Source of the DNA: Lingula anatina
Lineage: Eukaryota; Brachiopoda; Lingulata; Lingulida; Lingulidae
Assembly: GCF_001039355.2 (NCBI RefSeq)
Contig: NW_019775600.1
Location: 6,277-70,276 of the forward strand
DNA: 64,000 nucleotides
Direction: 5' to 3'
The translations under genes and the position numbers were made by a program. Every line of letters starts with the position of its first letter. Position 1 is the stretch's first letter. The notes under the pieces were generated by a model. That model saw only the letters and a list, made by a program, of their open reading frames with translations, searched no databases and was not told the origin of the DNA. Below, piece by piece: positions 35,101-44,098 of this stretch.

Positions 35101-36496
35101 TGGTGACGAATGGTATTGAGGTGTCCGGTTGTGTTCTGGAGAAACACACAGCAGGACGCACCTTCAAAAGACAAGGTGACACACATTACCCTCCGCCTTT
35201 TAATACACCAAACTGAATAAAACACATCATATATTAAATGTATTAGCATTTAATTTTTTTAAAATCCCACTTATCCCTCGCTTGCTTATTTATATATATC
35301 CTCAACATCATTAATGTTTCAAGCAACATTTAAGAACAAAACTAGAACACGCAAAGCTTTAACATAATGCACGTTAGGACATGTGTTTATATGTGTGTTC
35401 TCTAGGCAAATGAAAAAAACAATACCTTATTTTGATAAATTCATTTTGCAGATGAGTCATTTAGAGAAAAGTATTACATCGAAACACTTGCCAGGGGCAT
35501 CAAGGAGTGCAGAGGAAAAAGTATGTTCTCCCTTTCTAATAAAGTATTTGATTTACAGGCTTAAGGGTTCTGATATTTTTGAAAAGTTTATAAATTTACT
35601 AAAATACGATCCGCTACTCTGTACTGCTACATTTTTTCAGTATTTGTAGATTTTTGGACCAGTCAATTCCGTTCAGGAACTTTTGATGGGTATCACATAA
35701 CCGTTCATTCACACAGCAAGAAAGCTAACGTCAGTAAACCAAAGTATATAAACATATTTTTGATCTTATAGGGCCAATACCAAACTCGTCCCGTGGATAC
35801 ATTGTGTTAGAAGAAGGCGTCAAATTCGATATATTTAGGCAGATGTTTGAAAAGAGCAAAGGAGATCCAGTTGTTCCGGACACTCTGACACTCTGGGACT
35901 TTGGCGGTCAGTATGTCTTCTACACGACACATCAAACCCTTCTCACCTGGCGAGCTGTCTACTTACTGGTGTTTGACCTCACCAAGGAGTTAAATGACCC
36001 TGTTCACGTGGAGCGAGTTGGCAGAACTGGACGTAGACCAGTGGATAGCGTGCCAGGCACTGTTGGTGGTGTGTAGTTATTATTGCATTATAAAACATTG
36101 TTCAAAGAGGTTGTCCCAACCCCAATTTCATGAGTTAATTGCTAAATAGTTTCTCACCTTTTGATTTTTATTAGGTCTTTTATCAGAGGTTTACCTCAAA
36201 GATATGCCATTCCATATACATAAAAACATTCAATTAATTTTGAAGTTATATTTTATGTTACATGCCATTTCATAGTATATTGCATTCAAATGTGTTCATT
36301 CATTATAAAGAGACCCTCATCAAAAATAAGGCGTCTGATGTCTAAATGCTCCCTTTCAGGGTTTTTGAGATTCTGGCTAGATTCAATCCATGCTCATACT
36401 GAAACAGTAAAACGAGAAAACCTTGGATTGGTGGATATTTGTCCCAAAATCTTACTAGTGGGGACACACAAAGATAAACTTGGGGAAACCGAAGAG
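32132..36496 (+). CDS. Roco-type GTPase (Roc domain), seven exons, truncated at 3' end
   Basis: Exons with GT-AG borders lie at 32118-32186 (ATG at 32132), 32775-32795, 34367-34384, 34966-35175, 35452-35520, 35772-36068 and 36360-36496. The coding total is 807 nt, 269 codons, without a stop. All internal junctions are phase 1. The protein starts MAEAQPDPDEPKG, and exons 3 and 4 are microexons of 21 and 18 nt encoding DEEPNPG and KVERK. Residues 54-61 are the P-loop GQLGTGKT, 167-171 the DFGGQ switch-II motif, and 259-262 THKD, the guanine-specifying motif. This is the full G1, G3 and G4 set of a Roc GTPase. A Roc domain is normally followed by COR, which is absent: the next kilobases hold a Gypsy element and TIMP exons. 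The donor chosen at 36069 is weak (GTGTGT). It may be a truncated gene or one whose 3' part lies elsewhere. Confidence 0.78.
33645..34230 (+). repeat. Intronic direct duplication split by an N
   Basis: 33645-33933 and 33935-34230 are copies of about 290 bp (shared TTTGGCACGCA, TTTATTTCTCCTTTGGACTT, GGTAAAACGTGACTTATTCT). The junction is the N at 33934. It lies in the intron between exons 3 and 4 of the Roco gene. Confidence 0.92.
34264..34291. repeat. Poly-T run
   Basis: T homopolymer in the Roco intron, about 75 bp before microexon 4. Confidence 0.9.
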
Positions 36497-36696
36497 GTAG
36501 GAATTCAAAGACATGTATCATATATATATTTCATAGCCATTGATAAGAAAGTAATGAAGAATACGGTCGCCCTTCGCCCAAATTACTGTCCTTATTTACT
36601 GCCCTACATACATGTAAATTATGTTGGGTAATAGACCAATCTTCAGAGTTAGGCGACTTAATTAATTAACATTTACACAAATGCCATCTTAAGGAT
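36497..36696. other. Intron remnant before the LTR element
   Basis: Sequence downstream of the exon 8 donor with no exon. It ends directly at the Gypsy LTR. Confidence 0.55.
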
Positions 36697-36860
36697 TGTG
36701 ATGTTCTTTAAGATGTTCTTAGATTCAAACCAACAAGACACCAAGTCTGATTTCCCAGCACCATACTTTATTTTCAAGTCTCCAGTATTCTCCCGATATC
36801 ACAACACTCACAACACTGATATTCTCTAACACAATACTGAGCTACTGCACATTTACTACA
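36697..36860 (-). repeat. Gypsy 3' LTR
   Basis: 164 bp starting TGTGATGTTC and ending TTTACTACA on the plus strand (TG...CA on the minus strand too). It differs from the other LTR by about five clustered substitutions and one T insertion/deletion. Confidence 0.9.
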
Positions 36861-36873
36861 TCTCTCCCTCTTG
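36861..36873 (-). other. Polypurine tract of the Gypsy element
   Basis: On the minus strand AAGAGGGAGAGA abuts the 3' LTR, the expected position for priming plus-strand DNA synthesis. Confidence 0.7.
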
Positions 36874-37099
36874 AGATATGCACCACAATGACTTTAAATG
36901 TGCAATTTTTTTTCTTTTTACTTATATAATGACATAACTAAATAAACTAAAATGTTACAAATACTCAGAGGCACTCTAAAGAATCACTTCAGAGTGTAAA
37001 CAGATCAACAGTTCTCATTAATCCTTCAACAGTCCTTGGTCATCTTACATGTAAGACAATATGTCTCTAGAAAATTTTAATGACAGTAATATTTCTCAG

Positions 37100-40000
37100 T
37101 CAAGTGTAAGTTAGTCTCTCAGGTGCTTTGCGCTCCCTTTGTGGATATCTGCGAAATGGTTGTTTATCAACAGTAGGACTAGCCTCAACATCATCAGATA
37201 CAAATGTACTGCTAGCTTCAGATTTGTCAGGTAATTTTGCATCACTATTGTCCATTGTATCACCTGATTCATGCTCAATTTGAACAGGTTCTGAATAAAA
37301 CCTTTGCTCAGGTTGCTCAAATTCAGTCTTTGTTTGATTATCAGATTCAACATTTTCTCTCGAAGGTAGTGTCACATTAACTTCATCAGAAAATGGCATT
37401 TCATTTGAAACAGTGGGACCAATTATATGATCAATATGCACAAAGCGTTTCGATCTGCCAATTTGTACAACATATGTCTGAGGTCCACAAACTTTCACAA
37501 TGCAACCAGAAACCCATTTCTCTTGCCCCCCTCTGAAATTGCGAACTCTGACCTTATCATACAGGTTAAAGTGACGCGACTTGGGACGTTTGTCATGATA
37601 CTGACATTGCTTTTCCTGTTTTGTTTCAACAGACATAGAAAGGCTGGGTTTCAAAAGAGAAAATTTTGACCTAATCTGACGCTTCATGAACAATTCAGAT
37701 GGACTGACACCAGTTGTTGAATGCGGAGTTATTCTATACAGCATCATTAACTGGGATAATCTCAGACTGCGGGAACCTTCCCTATTCTCTAACATATGTT
37801 TTGTTAGCCCTTGTTTGATAACTTGCACTGAACGCTCAGCGGCACCATTCGTGCTTGCATGGTACGGAGGTATAAGTTTGTGATTTATTCCATTCATTTC
37901 ACAGAATTTACGAAACTCCCCTGAGGTAAACTGTGGTCCATTATCTGACACAATAATCTCAGGCAAACCTGCTCTTGCAAACCACGAACGTAAAACATCA
38001 ATTGTTTTCGAAGCAGTAGTAGATTGCATTTCTTCTACTTCTATCCACTTCGAATATGCATCAATCAGTATCAAATAAGAACGATTGTCTTTCTCAAAGA
38101 AATCAATATGGACCCTCTCCCACACACGTGAAGGGAAAGACCATGGGATCAGTGGTGCAACAGCTGGCAAGGCTCTGTTTGATTGACATTCATCACATCC
38201 AGAGACCAAAGACTCAATTCCAGAATCTAGTCCAGGCCACCACAAGTACCCTCTAGCTAAGGACTTCATTCTAACAATCCCATGATGTTCTTCGTGTAAT
38301 TCACGAAGTAAACGGTCACGATAACAAGGTGGTATGATGACACGTAATCCCCAAAGTATGCAACCTTGGTCAACAGTAAGTTCATTTCTGCGTCTAAAGT
38401 AAGGCATCAAAGAATCATCTTTGACATAGCTTGGCCAACCATTAAGAGTGAAATCATACACTCTGGACAAGACTGGGTCCTTCATAGTGGCTTTGCTAAT
38501 ATCACTCGCTTTCACAGGTAATTCTTCTGTGAAAGACACACAATGGACAACAAACTCGTTATCCTCACTAGGCTCAGAATTTTTATTTGGTAACCGTGAA
38601 AAGCAATCTGCACTTGCATTGTCAGCAGACTTTCTATATTTTATCTTGTAATTGTAAGCTGACAGAATCAAACTCCAGCGTTGCATTCTAGCTGCAGCTA
38701 ATGACGGTATACCAGTATGTGAATTGAATATTTTCACAAGAGGCAGATGGTCTGTAATAAGAGTAAACTCTCTTCCATATAAATACATGTGGAATTTCTT
38801 CACACCAAATATGATGGCTAAAGCCTCTTTCTCAATTTGAGCATAATTCTTTTCTGCTTTAGAAAGAGTACGAGAGGCTGTTTCAATGGGGCGTTCAGAA
38901 CCATCTTCCATAATATGACTTATGACTGCACCAATCCCCACTGATGATGCATCACAAGCTAATACGATTGGCCGTTTTGGATCATAGGGTGTGAGACATG
39001 ACTCTGCAGAAATAGCAGACTTGGCAGCATTAAATGCAGCATCACACTCCTTTGTCCAGTTCCACTCTACATTTTTGCTTAAGAGCCTGTTTAGTGTGGA
39101 CACCTGAGTAGACATGTTCTTTATGAATTTCCCATAAAAGTTTAACATTCCCAGGAATGACTTGAGCTCTGAAACATTTTCAGGCTTGGGCATATTCATG
39201 ATATTTTCTATGTTCTTGGCACTTGGATGTATACCACTTTCATCCAGTGTATGACCAAGAATATCAATACGTTTCTGAATGAAACTACACTTTGACAAAC
39301 GCGCACGGATATTGTACTGACGGAGTCTCTGCAGCACACGTTGTAGTGCTATGTAATGTTCTTCTACTGTGTCAGTAGTGATGAGTATATCATCAATAGA
39401 ACAAGCAGCCTCCTCAATACCATCCAACACTTGATCCATAACGCGTTGAAACTGCTGCGGAGCAGTCGTAATACCATACGGCATTCGCTCTGGGCGTAAC
39501 AAACCAATCAAAGTGTTAATCGTGAGATATTGTTTTGACTTCTCACTCAATTTTAACTGGGAAAATGCTTCGCGCAAATCTATTTTAGATCTGAATTTCC
39601 CTTTTGCATGTTTGGCTAGTACTGACTGAATAGTTGGGAGTGGATATGGGTCTTTGTCTAGTACTGTATTAACTGTGACCTTATAGTCACCACATAACCT
39701 CAGATCCCCTGATGGTTTTACAACAGTGACTTGTGGACTCGCCCACTTACTACTTTCTACTTTGGTATAATGACCCTTCTCAACTGCCTCCAACAGCTGA
39801 GATTTGACCTTATCTTGCAGAGGGTAGGGTACACTATAAGCTTTCTTGAATATGGGAGTTGTACCTTCAGGAATGTAAACATCTGCTTCAAAACCTTTGA
39901 TTGACCCTTGACTTGGAGCAAATACATCTTTGTATTGTGACAGAAGTGACTTTAACTTTGGGTCACTCTGTACAGAAAAGACATTGGACCAATCTAACTT

Positions 40001-41131
40001 TATTTTCTCTAACCAATTTTGCCCCAACAATGCAGGTTTAGATCCCTCCACCACTACTAATGGTAGGTCTACAGACTGGTCATTGTAACTCACTGTGACT
40101 GTTATTTCCCCCAATAAATTAAGAGGATTGCCGCAATAAGATGTGAGATGCAAATCTGATTGACGTAAAGGGTGATCTTTGAACTTTGATTCATACAAAT
40201 CTTGACCAATCAACGTGACAGACGCACCAGTATCTAGCTCAAAGTCAATAGACTGTGAGCTAACCTGTAAAGCAATAATATACTTGCTACATTTATTTTC
40301 ATTTACAGTACTGATAGGAGCATGATCAGGTTTTGTTTTGTTCTCTTTACTTCTGCATTTGATTTGGAAATGGTTCAACTTGTTACATTTTCTGCAGATT
40401 TTACCCTTGGCAGGACAAACTCCTTTGTGTGGGTACTCTCCACCGCAGAACCAACACTCCCTGAAACCCTGTTTTGGCTGTGTTTTGGACTTGTTATGAC
40501 TTGGCTTGTGTGGTTTAGGTGCTTGGGCTTGTGCTGATTTTTTCACGGCATAGACTGTGGTAGGACTGGTATCGCCCTCCATAATATGGGACCTTTGTTC
40601 AGACAGCTCTAAAGCTCTAGCATGTGTAAGCAAGTTATTCAGTGTGAGAGTCTGGTCACTAAGAGCTTTTCTTCTCAACTTATGGGATGTACATCCTTGT
40701 ATAATTTGTGACTTAACCTCTCTGTCCAAATTTTCAAATCCACAGTTGGCTCCTATTTGTCTTAGTTTGATATGGTATGAATCAATGGTTTCACTAGGTT
40801 CTTGCTTACAGCTTCGAAATTTGTAAATTTCAAACTCAGGATTATGATGAGGTCTTACGTACTGTCCAAAAGAAGCTACCGCATCTTCATATGAGTCCCC
40901 TCTGTCTGGCAGATTCTCAAAAATGTCTAAAAATTCCTCACCAGCTAAATGTAAAAGCATGGCTCTCTTCTGTTGCGAGTTTTTGATGTTCAATGCAACC
41001 ATGAGGTTTTCAAATCTTTCCTTCCATTTTCCCCATCTTTTAAAAACGGTGTTCGGTTCCTGTCTGATGATGAAAGGTGGAAAAGTTGGTATATGCGTCA
41101 AGTTTACTGCTTGGGGTTCTTCCTCCTCCAT
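37100..41131 (-). CDS. Gypsy gag-pol polyprotein, intact
   Basis: 1343 residues in a single uninterrupted frame, starting at ATG 41131. Gag occupies the first 220 residues and has two CCHC/CCCC-like zinc knuckles (CWFCG and CRKCNKLNHFQIKC) at 226-259. The aspartic protease motif DTGAS is at 300-304. Reverse transcriptase spans about 430-600, and its catalytic motif reads SIDD at 578-581 where Y-x-DD is usual. RNase H follows with ACDAS (Asp 727). The integrase zinc finger has H946, H950, C979 and C982, and the DDE triad is D1010, D1063 and E1099. An Arg-rich C-terminus ends in a KAPERL segment. Gag and pol are fused with no frameshift or stop between them. The intact frame and close LTRs suggest a fairly recent insertion. 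It lies antisense to the host genes. Confidence 0.95.
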   Translation of the reverse strand: MEEEEPQAVNLTHIPTFPPFIIRQEPNTVFKRWGKWKERFENLMVALNIKNSQQKRAMLLHLAGEEFLDIFENLPDRGDSYEDAVASFGQYVRPHHNPEFEIYKFRSCKQEPSETIDSYHIKLRQIGANCGFENLDREVKSQIIQGCTSHKLRRKALSDQTLTLNNLLTHARALELSEQRSHIMEGDTSPTTVYAVKKSAQAQAPKPHKPSHNKSKTQPKQGFRECWFCGGEYPHKGVCPAKGKICRKCNKLNHFQIKCRSKENKTKPDHAPISTVNENKCSKYIIALQVSSQSIDFELDTGASVTLIGQDLYESKFKDHPLRQSDLHLTSYCGNPLNLLGEITVTVSYNDQSVDLPLVVVEGSKPALLGQNWLEKIKLDWSNVFSVQSDPKLKSLLSQYKDVFAPSQGSIKGFEADVYIPEGTTPIFKKAYSVPYPLQDKVKSQLLEAVEKGHYTKVESSKWASPQVTVVKPSGDLRLCGDYKVTVNTVLDKDPYPLPTIQSVLAKHAKGKFRSKIDLREAFSQLKLSEKSKQYLTINTLIGLLRPERMPYGITTAPQQFQRVMDQVLDGIEEAACSIDDILITTDTVEEHYIALQRVLQRLRQYNIRARLSKCSFIQKRIDILGHTLDESGIHPSAKNIENIMNMPKPENVSELKSFLGMLNFYGKFIKNMSTQVSTLNRLLSKNVEWNWTKECDAAFNAAKSAISAESCLTPYDPKRPIVLACDASSVGIGAVISHIMEDGSERPIETASRTLSKAEKNYAQIEKEALAIIFGVKKFHMYLYGREFTLITDHLPLVKIFNSHTGIPSLAAARMQRWSLILSAYNYKIKYRKSADNASADCFSRLPNKNSEPSEDNEFVVHCVSFTEELPVKASDISKATMKDPVLSRVYDFTLNGWPSYVKDDSLMPYFRRRNELTVDQGCILWGLRVIIPPCYRDRLLRELHEEHHGIVRMKSLARGYLWWPGLDSGIESLVSGCDECQSNRALPAVAPLIPWSFPSRVWERVHIDFFEKDNRSYLILIDAYSKWIEVEEMQSTTASKTIDVLRSWFARAGLPEIIVSDNGPQFTSGEFRKFCEMNGINHKLIPPYHASTNGAAERSVQVIKQGLTKHMLENREGSRSLRLSQLMMLYRITPHSTTGVSPSELFMKRQIRSKFSLLKPSLSMSVETKQEKQCQYHDKRPKSRHFNLYDKVRVRNFRGGQEKWVSGCIVKVCGPQTYVVQIGRSKRFVHIDHIIGPTVSNEMPFSDEVNVTLPSRENVESDNQTKTEFEQPEQRFYSEPVQIEHESGDTMDNSDAKLPDKSEASSTFVSDDVEASPTVDKQPFRRYPQRERKAPERLTYT

Positions 41132-41136
41132 AATTC

Positions 41137-41147
41137 CTTGTCGCCAA
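41137..41147 (-). other. Primer binding site of the Gypsy element
   Basis: TGGCGACAAGG on the minus strand, one base after the LTR end. It begins TGG, as expected for pairing with a tRNA 3' CCA end. The tRNA was not identified. Confidence 0.65.
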
Positions 41148-41312
41148 TGTGATGTTCTTTAAGATGTTCTTAGATTCAAACCAACAAGACACCAAGTCTG
41201 ATTTCCCAGCACCATACTTTATTTTTCAAGTCTCCAGTATTCTCCCGAGATCTCAACAAATACAACACTGATATTCTCTAACACAATACTGAGCTACTGC
41301 ACATTTACTACA
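41148..41312 (-). repeat. Gypsy 5' LTR
   Basis: 165 bp, about 96-97% identical to the copy at 36697-36860. On the minus strand it starts TGTAGTAAATG and ends CATCACA. Confidence 0.9.
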
Positions 41313-41380
41313 GTTTTAATAATCGTTATTCTTACCATTTTAACCCATATGTCTGTGTATTGTGATTACTCCACACAAAC

Positions 41381-41394
41381 TGTTATTATTATTA

Positions 41395-41425
<31 letters not shown>
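41381..41425. repeat. (ATT)n microsatellite
   Basis: ATT trinucleotide array upstream of the TIMP-like exons. Confidence 0.9.
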
Positions 41426-41726
41426 AACCTCCTTCATCTCACTCTTCTCCATCTTTTAAGTCCGTTTCCCCCAGTGCAATACTATAGGAACACATTTCAC
41501 AAAACTATCGATCTGTTGAGCAGTGTTTCTCAGTGCTTTAGTTGAAACCGGGCAATTGTGTTGAGCCAAAAAAATGTCGATACATGTATATACATATGTC
41601 AGTAAGTATTATATTCTGTTTATTTATTTTGTTTGAGTATTATATTTTTGTTTATTTATTTTGTAATCAGCTTAAAAACGTCTGTGAAACAGATGGTATA
41701 ATATATCATTATCCGTTATTAAACAG

Positions 41727-43430
41727 TTGTAAAAGCCGAGGTCATAAAGTACGTTCACCAGCACAGACAGGGGGAGGAGGAGCCAGCGCCACCAGAGATA
41801 CAACTACCTGACGCTATGTACAATGTGAATATTCAGGACGTGTTTAAGGTATCAGCACATACCTATAATTAAGTGGGTCCGATTATTATTATTATTTATT
41901 ATTATTATTATTATTAACGATCGTTGTTGTTGTAGTTTTTATTATTAGTATCTTGTTTTATTTATTTTAATATTAATATTATTATCGTAATTATAAGTAT
42001 TATGTTATTATTTCATTTTTTATCCGTATAACTCACGTCATGTCACATTGCAAGCAACCAGTGCTTCTGTCTCGATGGCAAGTTAATTATTTTTTAAGTA
42101 CTCGCAGCTGCATTCTTCTGCCAGAATCGCAAACTATTTTAATGCGAATTCGATGATGTTAGAAGTCCACGTTACCATATTTTAACTTGGATTCAGCAGA
42201 TAATAATAATAATTGGAAGTTTGTTCTGCAATTTTGTGGCAATTAACAATAACAGTCCCCTCTCGATAAAATTTGTTACATAATTAGTCGCTTTATTTCC
42301 CAGTGGATAAGTTGCGCCAAGTTACATTGCCGAATTCATTTATCAGTTTGAACTGCATAGGCATGCTAAAACTATTTTAAATGCAATTTTATACTTATCC
42401 ACTGGGAAATAGAGCGACAGATTATGTAACAAATCGAGAGGGGACTTTTATTGTTAATGCCACAAAATTGCGGAACAAACTTCCAATTATTATATTATCT
42501 GCTGAATCCAAGCTTTAAAACATAAGACTTCGAATGAAATTCTTAAGAACCAATGTAGCTCTTTAAGACAGGTGTAATATGTTCTAGCTTTTGGTGTTGT
42601 TTTTATCTTTTCTTTACTAATCTAGCTGCTCAATATGGAATTAGGCATTGGGGTAATAAGAGCATGAACTTACTTTGTGGTTGTTTATATATCAATTACG
42701 AATCTTGCCCAATCTCCACAGTGAAAAAGGTGCTGACTTACAAATATTGTTAATTTGCCTTTCAAAAAAAAAACCGGCTGAATCAAACAAATACACCTTG
42801 GTCTCTCATACTGGCAGTTGGTTTCACAGACACATCAGCAATACGAACGTTTATCTTCTTACAGAGCACAAAGAAGTTCGATGTCGTTCCTGACAAGAGC
42901 AGGGTGTACGTAGGCCGCACACAGTCTTCTTGTGACGTCAAACTAAGGGAAAATGAGGAGTATTTATTAAGAGGTATGCTAGGGAGAAGAGGAAGAGGGG
43001 ACATGGAGCATATTTGGCAACTCTATCTCCGTTTTATCATTTGAAAATCAATTACTCGTTATCCTGCACACTCAACCATTGGAGCAAAATTATTTATTTA
43101 TTTATAATTTATTGAATTGTATATTGATTCATTTGTGCTTATTCATTTGTTCATTTATTTGATTGGTTGTTTATTTATTTATTTGATTGTTTATTTGTCT
43201 CTAGTGCACTCACCCCAAACATGCGTTTCAGAAAAAAGTTTGTCGAAGCATCTGTTTCATTATTATTATTATTATTACCATTATTATTATTATTAGGGCA
43301 TGTGCGTGGCGGTCGCCTGCTTCTCCCAGGCTTCTGTAGCTTTGGAAAGCCGTGGGGTCTCGTGAAGTCTAAAAGGCAGGAATACCTGAGAGAAGAAGGC
43401 TGCGACGGTCGTAAGGAAGTCAGAAATTGA
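41727..43430 (+). CDS. TIMP-like NTR-domain protein, last three exons
   Basis: Exons at 41727-41848, 42865-42973 and 43297-43430 join in compatible phases (entry phase 1, then 0, then 1) and end at TGA 43428-43430. The first reads VVKAEVIKYVHQH and later MYNVNIQDVFK; the second KFDVVPDKSRVYVG, then SSCDVKL and NEEYLLRG; the third GFCSFGKPWGLV and EYLREEGCDG. This is the N-terminal inhibitory NTR domain of TIMPs: a VxAKV strand, a YxVxIQxVFK strand, the C-x-V-x-L and EYLL strands, the CxFxxPW motif and the closing GC. Only one domain is present, as in several invertebrate TIMPs. The exon that should carry the signal peptide and the metal-chelating CxC start is missing upstream. Secretion and metalloproteinase inhibition are known for the family and inferred here. 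Confidence 0.8.
42183..42516. mobile_element. Foldback element in the TIMP-like intron
   Basis: Arms of about 125 bp (42183-42313 and 42394-42516) are inverted copies sharing CTTGGATTCAGCAGATAATA, GGAAGTTTGTTCTGC and CCCAGTGGATAAGT. They surround an 80-bp centre. Non-coding. Confidence 0.85.
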
Positions 43431-44098
43431 GAAAGTGTAAATAAAGGAATTGCGTGGGATCGTAAGGAACAAGGATAAGACGGACATTGTTCAAAGGACA
43501 GGCGTTCGATTAATTGCTTATTGATCGATGTTTTATATAACCGTTTATGTATGTATAGCTCTGCTTATCATGCATTTTCAATATAATCAAACAAAAATAC
43601 TTAATCCAATACGCCCTGTCTGATTTGTTTTTATTTTACTAAGAACTATAACACATTTCAAGCTTATAGAGATCAGAAATAAAAAATAAATAAAAAGCAA
43701 TTTGGCAGAAAATAAAAATAACTTTTCAGAATAACCATTCCTTTTCTCAAATATAGCAACATGCTTTATGGTGACAAATTTTATAGTGACGTAATAAAAC
43801 GTTAGGATAATGCTGAGTGAAAACGTAGGTCTACAAATTTCTAATGACTTAAAGCTGCAAGTTCTTATTTACGTTATGTTATTTATGTTCATTTTTTTTT
43901 TCTTGTGGTTTTAGGGGGTGAATCATTTTACGTCTTCTTAAAGGAATTGTTCTATTAAAAAATCCATATCCCAAATCATGAATGAACGAAAAAAAATTGC
44001 CTTTGGTATAGCAGGTCCTTTTACATCTTTAGTATTTTCTGCCCACATTATATGTGCACGTAACAGTTAAACGAAGCAATACAATTTGTCTAAATTGA
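43431..44098. other. Intergenic, nothing recognised
   Basis: AT-rich spacer between the convergent TIMP-like gene and GPCR. It must hold both 3' ends; AATAAA-like words are present but none is assignable. Confidence 0.55.

Larger units (their letters stand above)
36697..41312 (-). mobile_element. Ty3/Gypsy LTR retrotransposon, complete
   Basis: Two LTRs of about 165 bp bracket one gag-pol frame on the minus strand. Reading 5' to 3' on the minus strand: LTR, a primer binding site TGGCGACAAGG immediately after it, ATG about 5 nt further on, gag-pol, a purine-rich tract (AAGAGGGAGAGA) touching the second LTR, then the LTR. No envelope-like frame is present. The 5-bp sequences outside the LTRs (AGGAT and GTTTT) do not match, so there is no target duplication. 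Confidence 0.93.

Noticed and set aside
37427-41162. Plus-strand frames across the Gypsy region
   Set aside because: Shadows of the antisense gag-pol frame.
36497-41726. TIMP first exon (CxC start) near the other exons
   Set aside because: Searched by eye on the plus strand around the Gypsy insertion for a signal peptide followed by a Cys-x-Cys start; none found.
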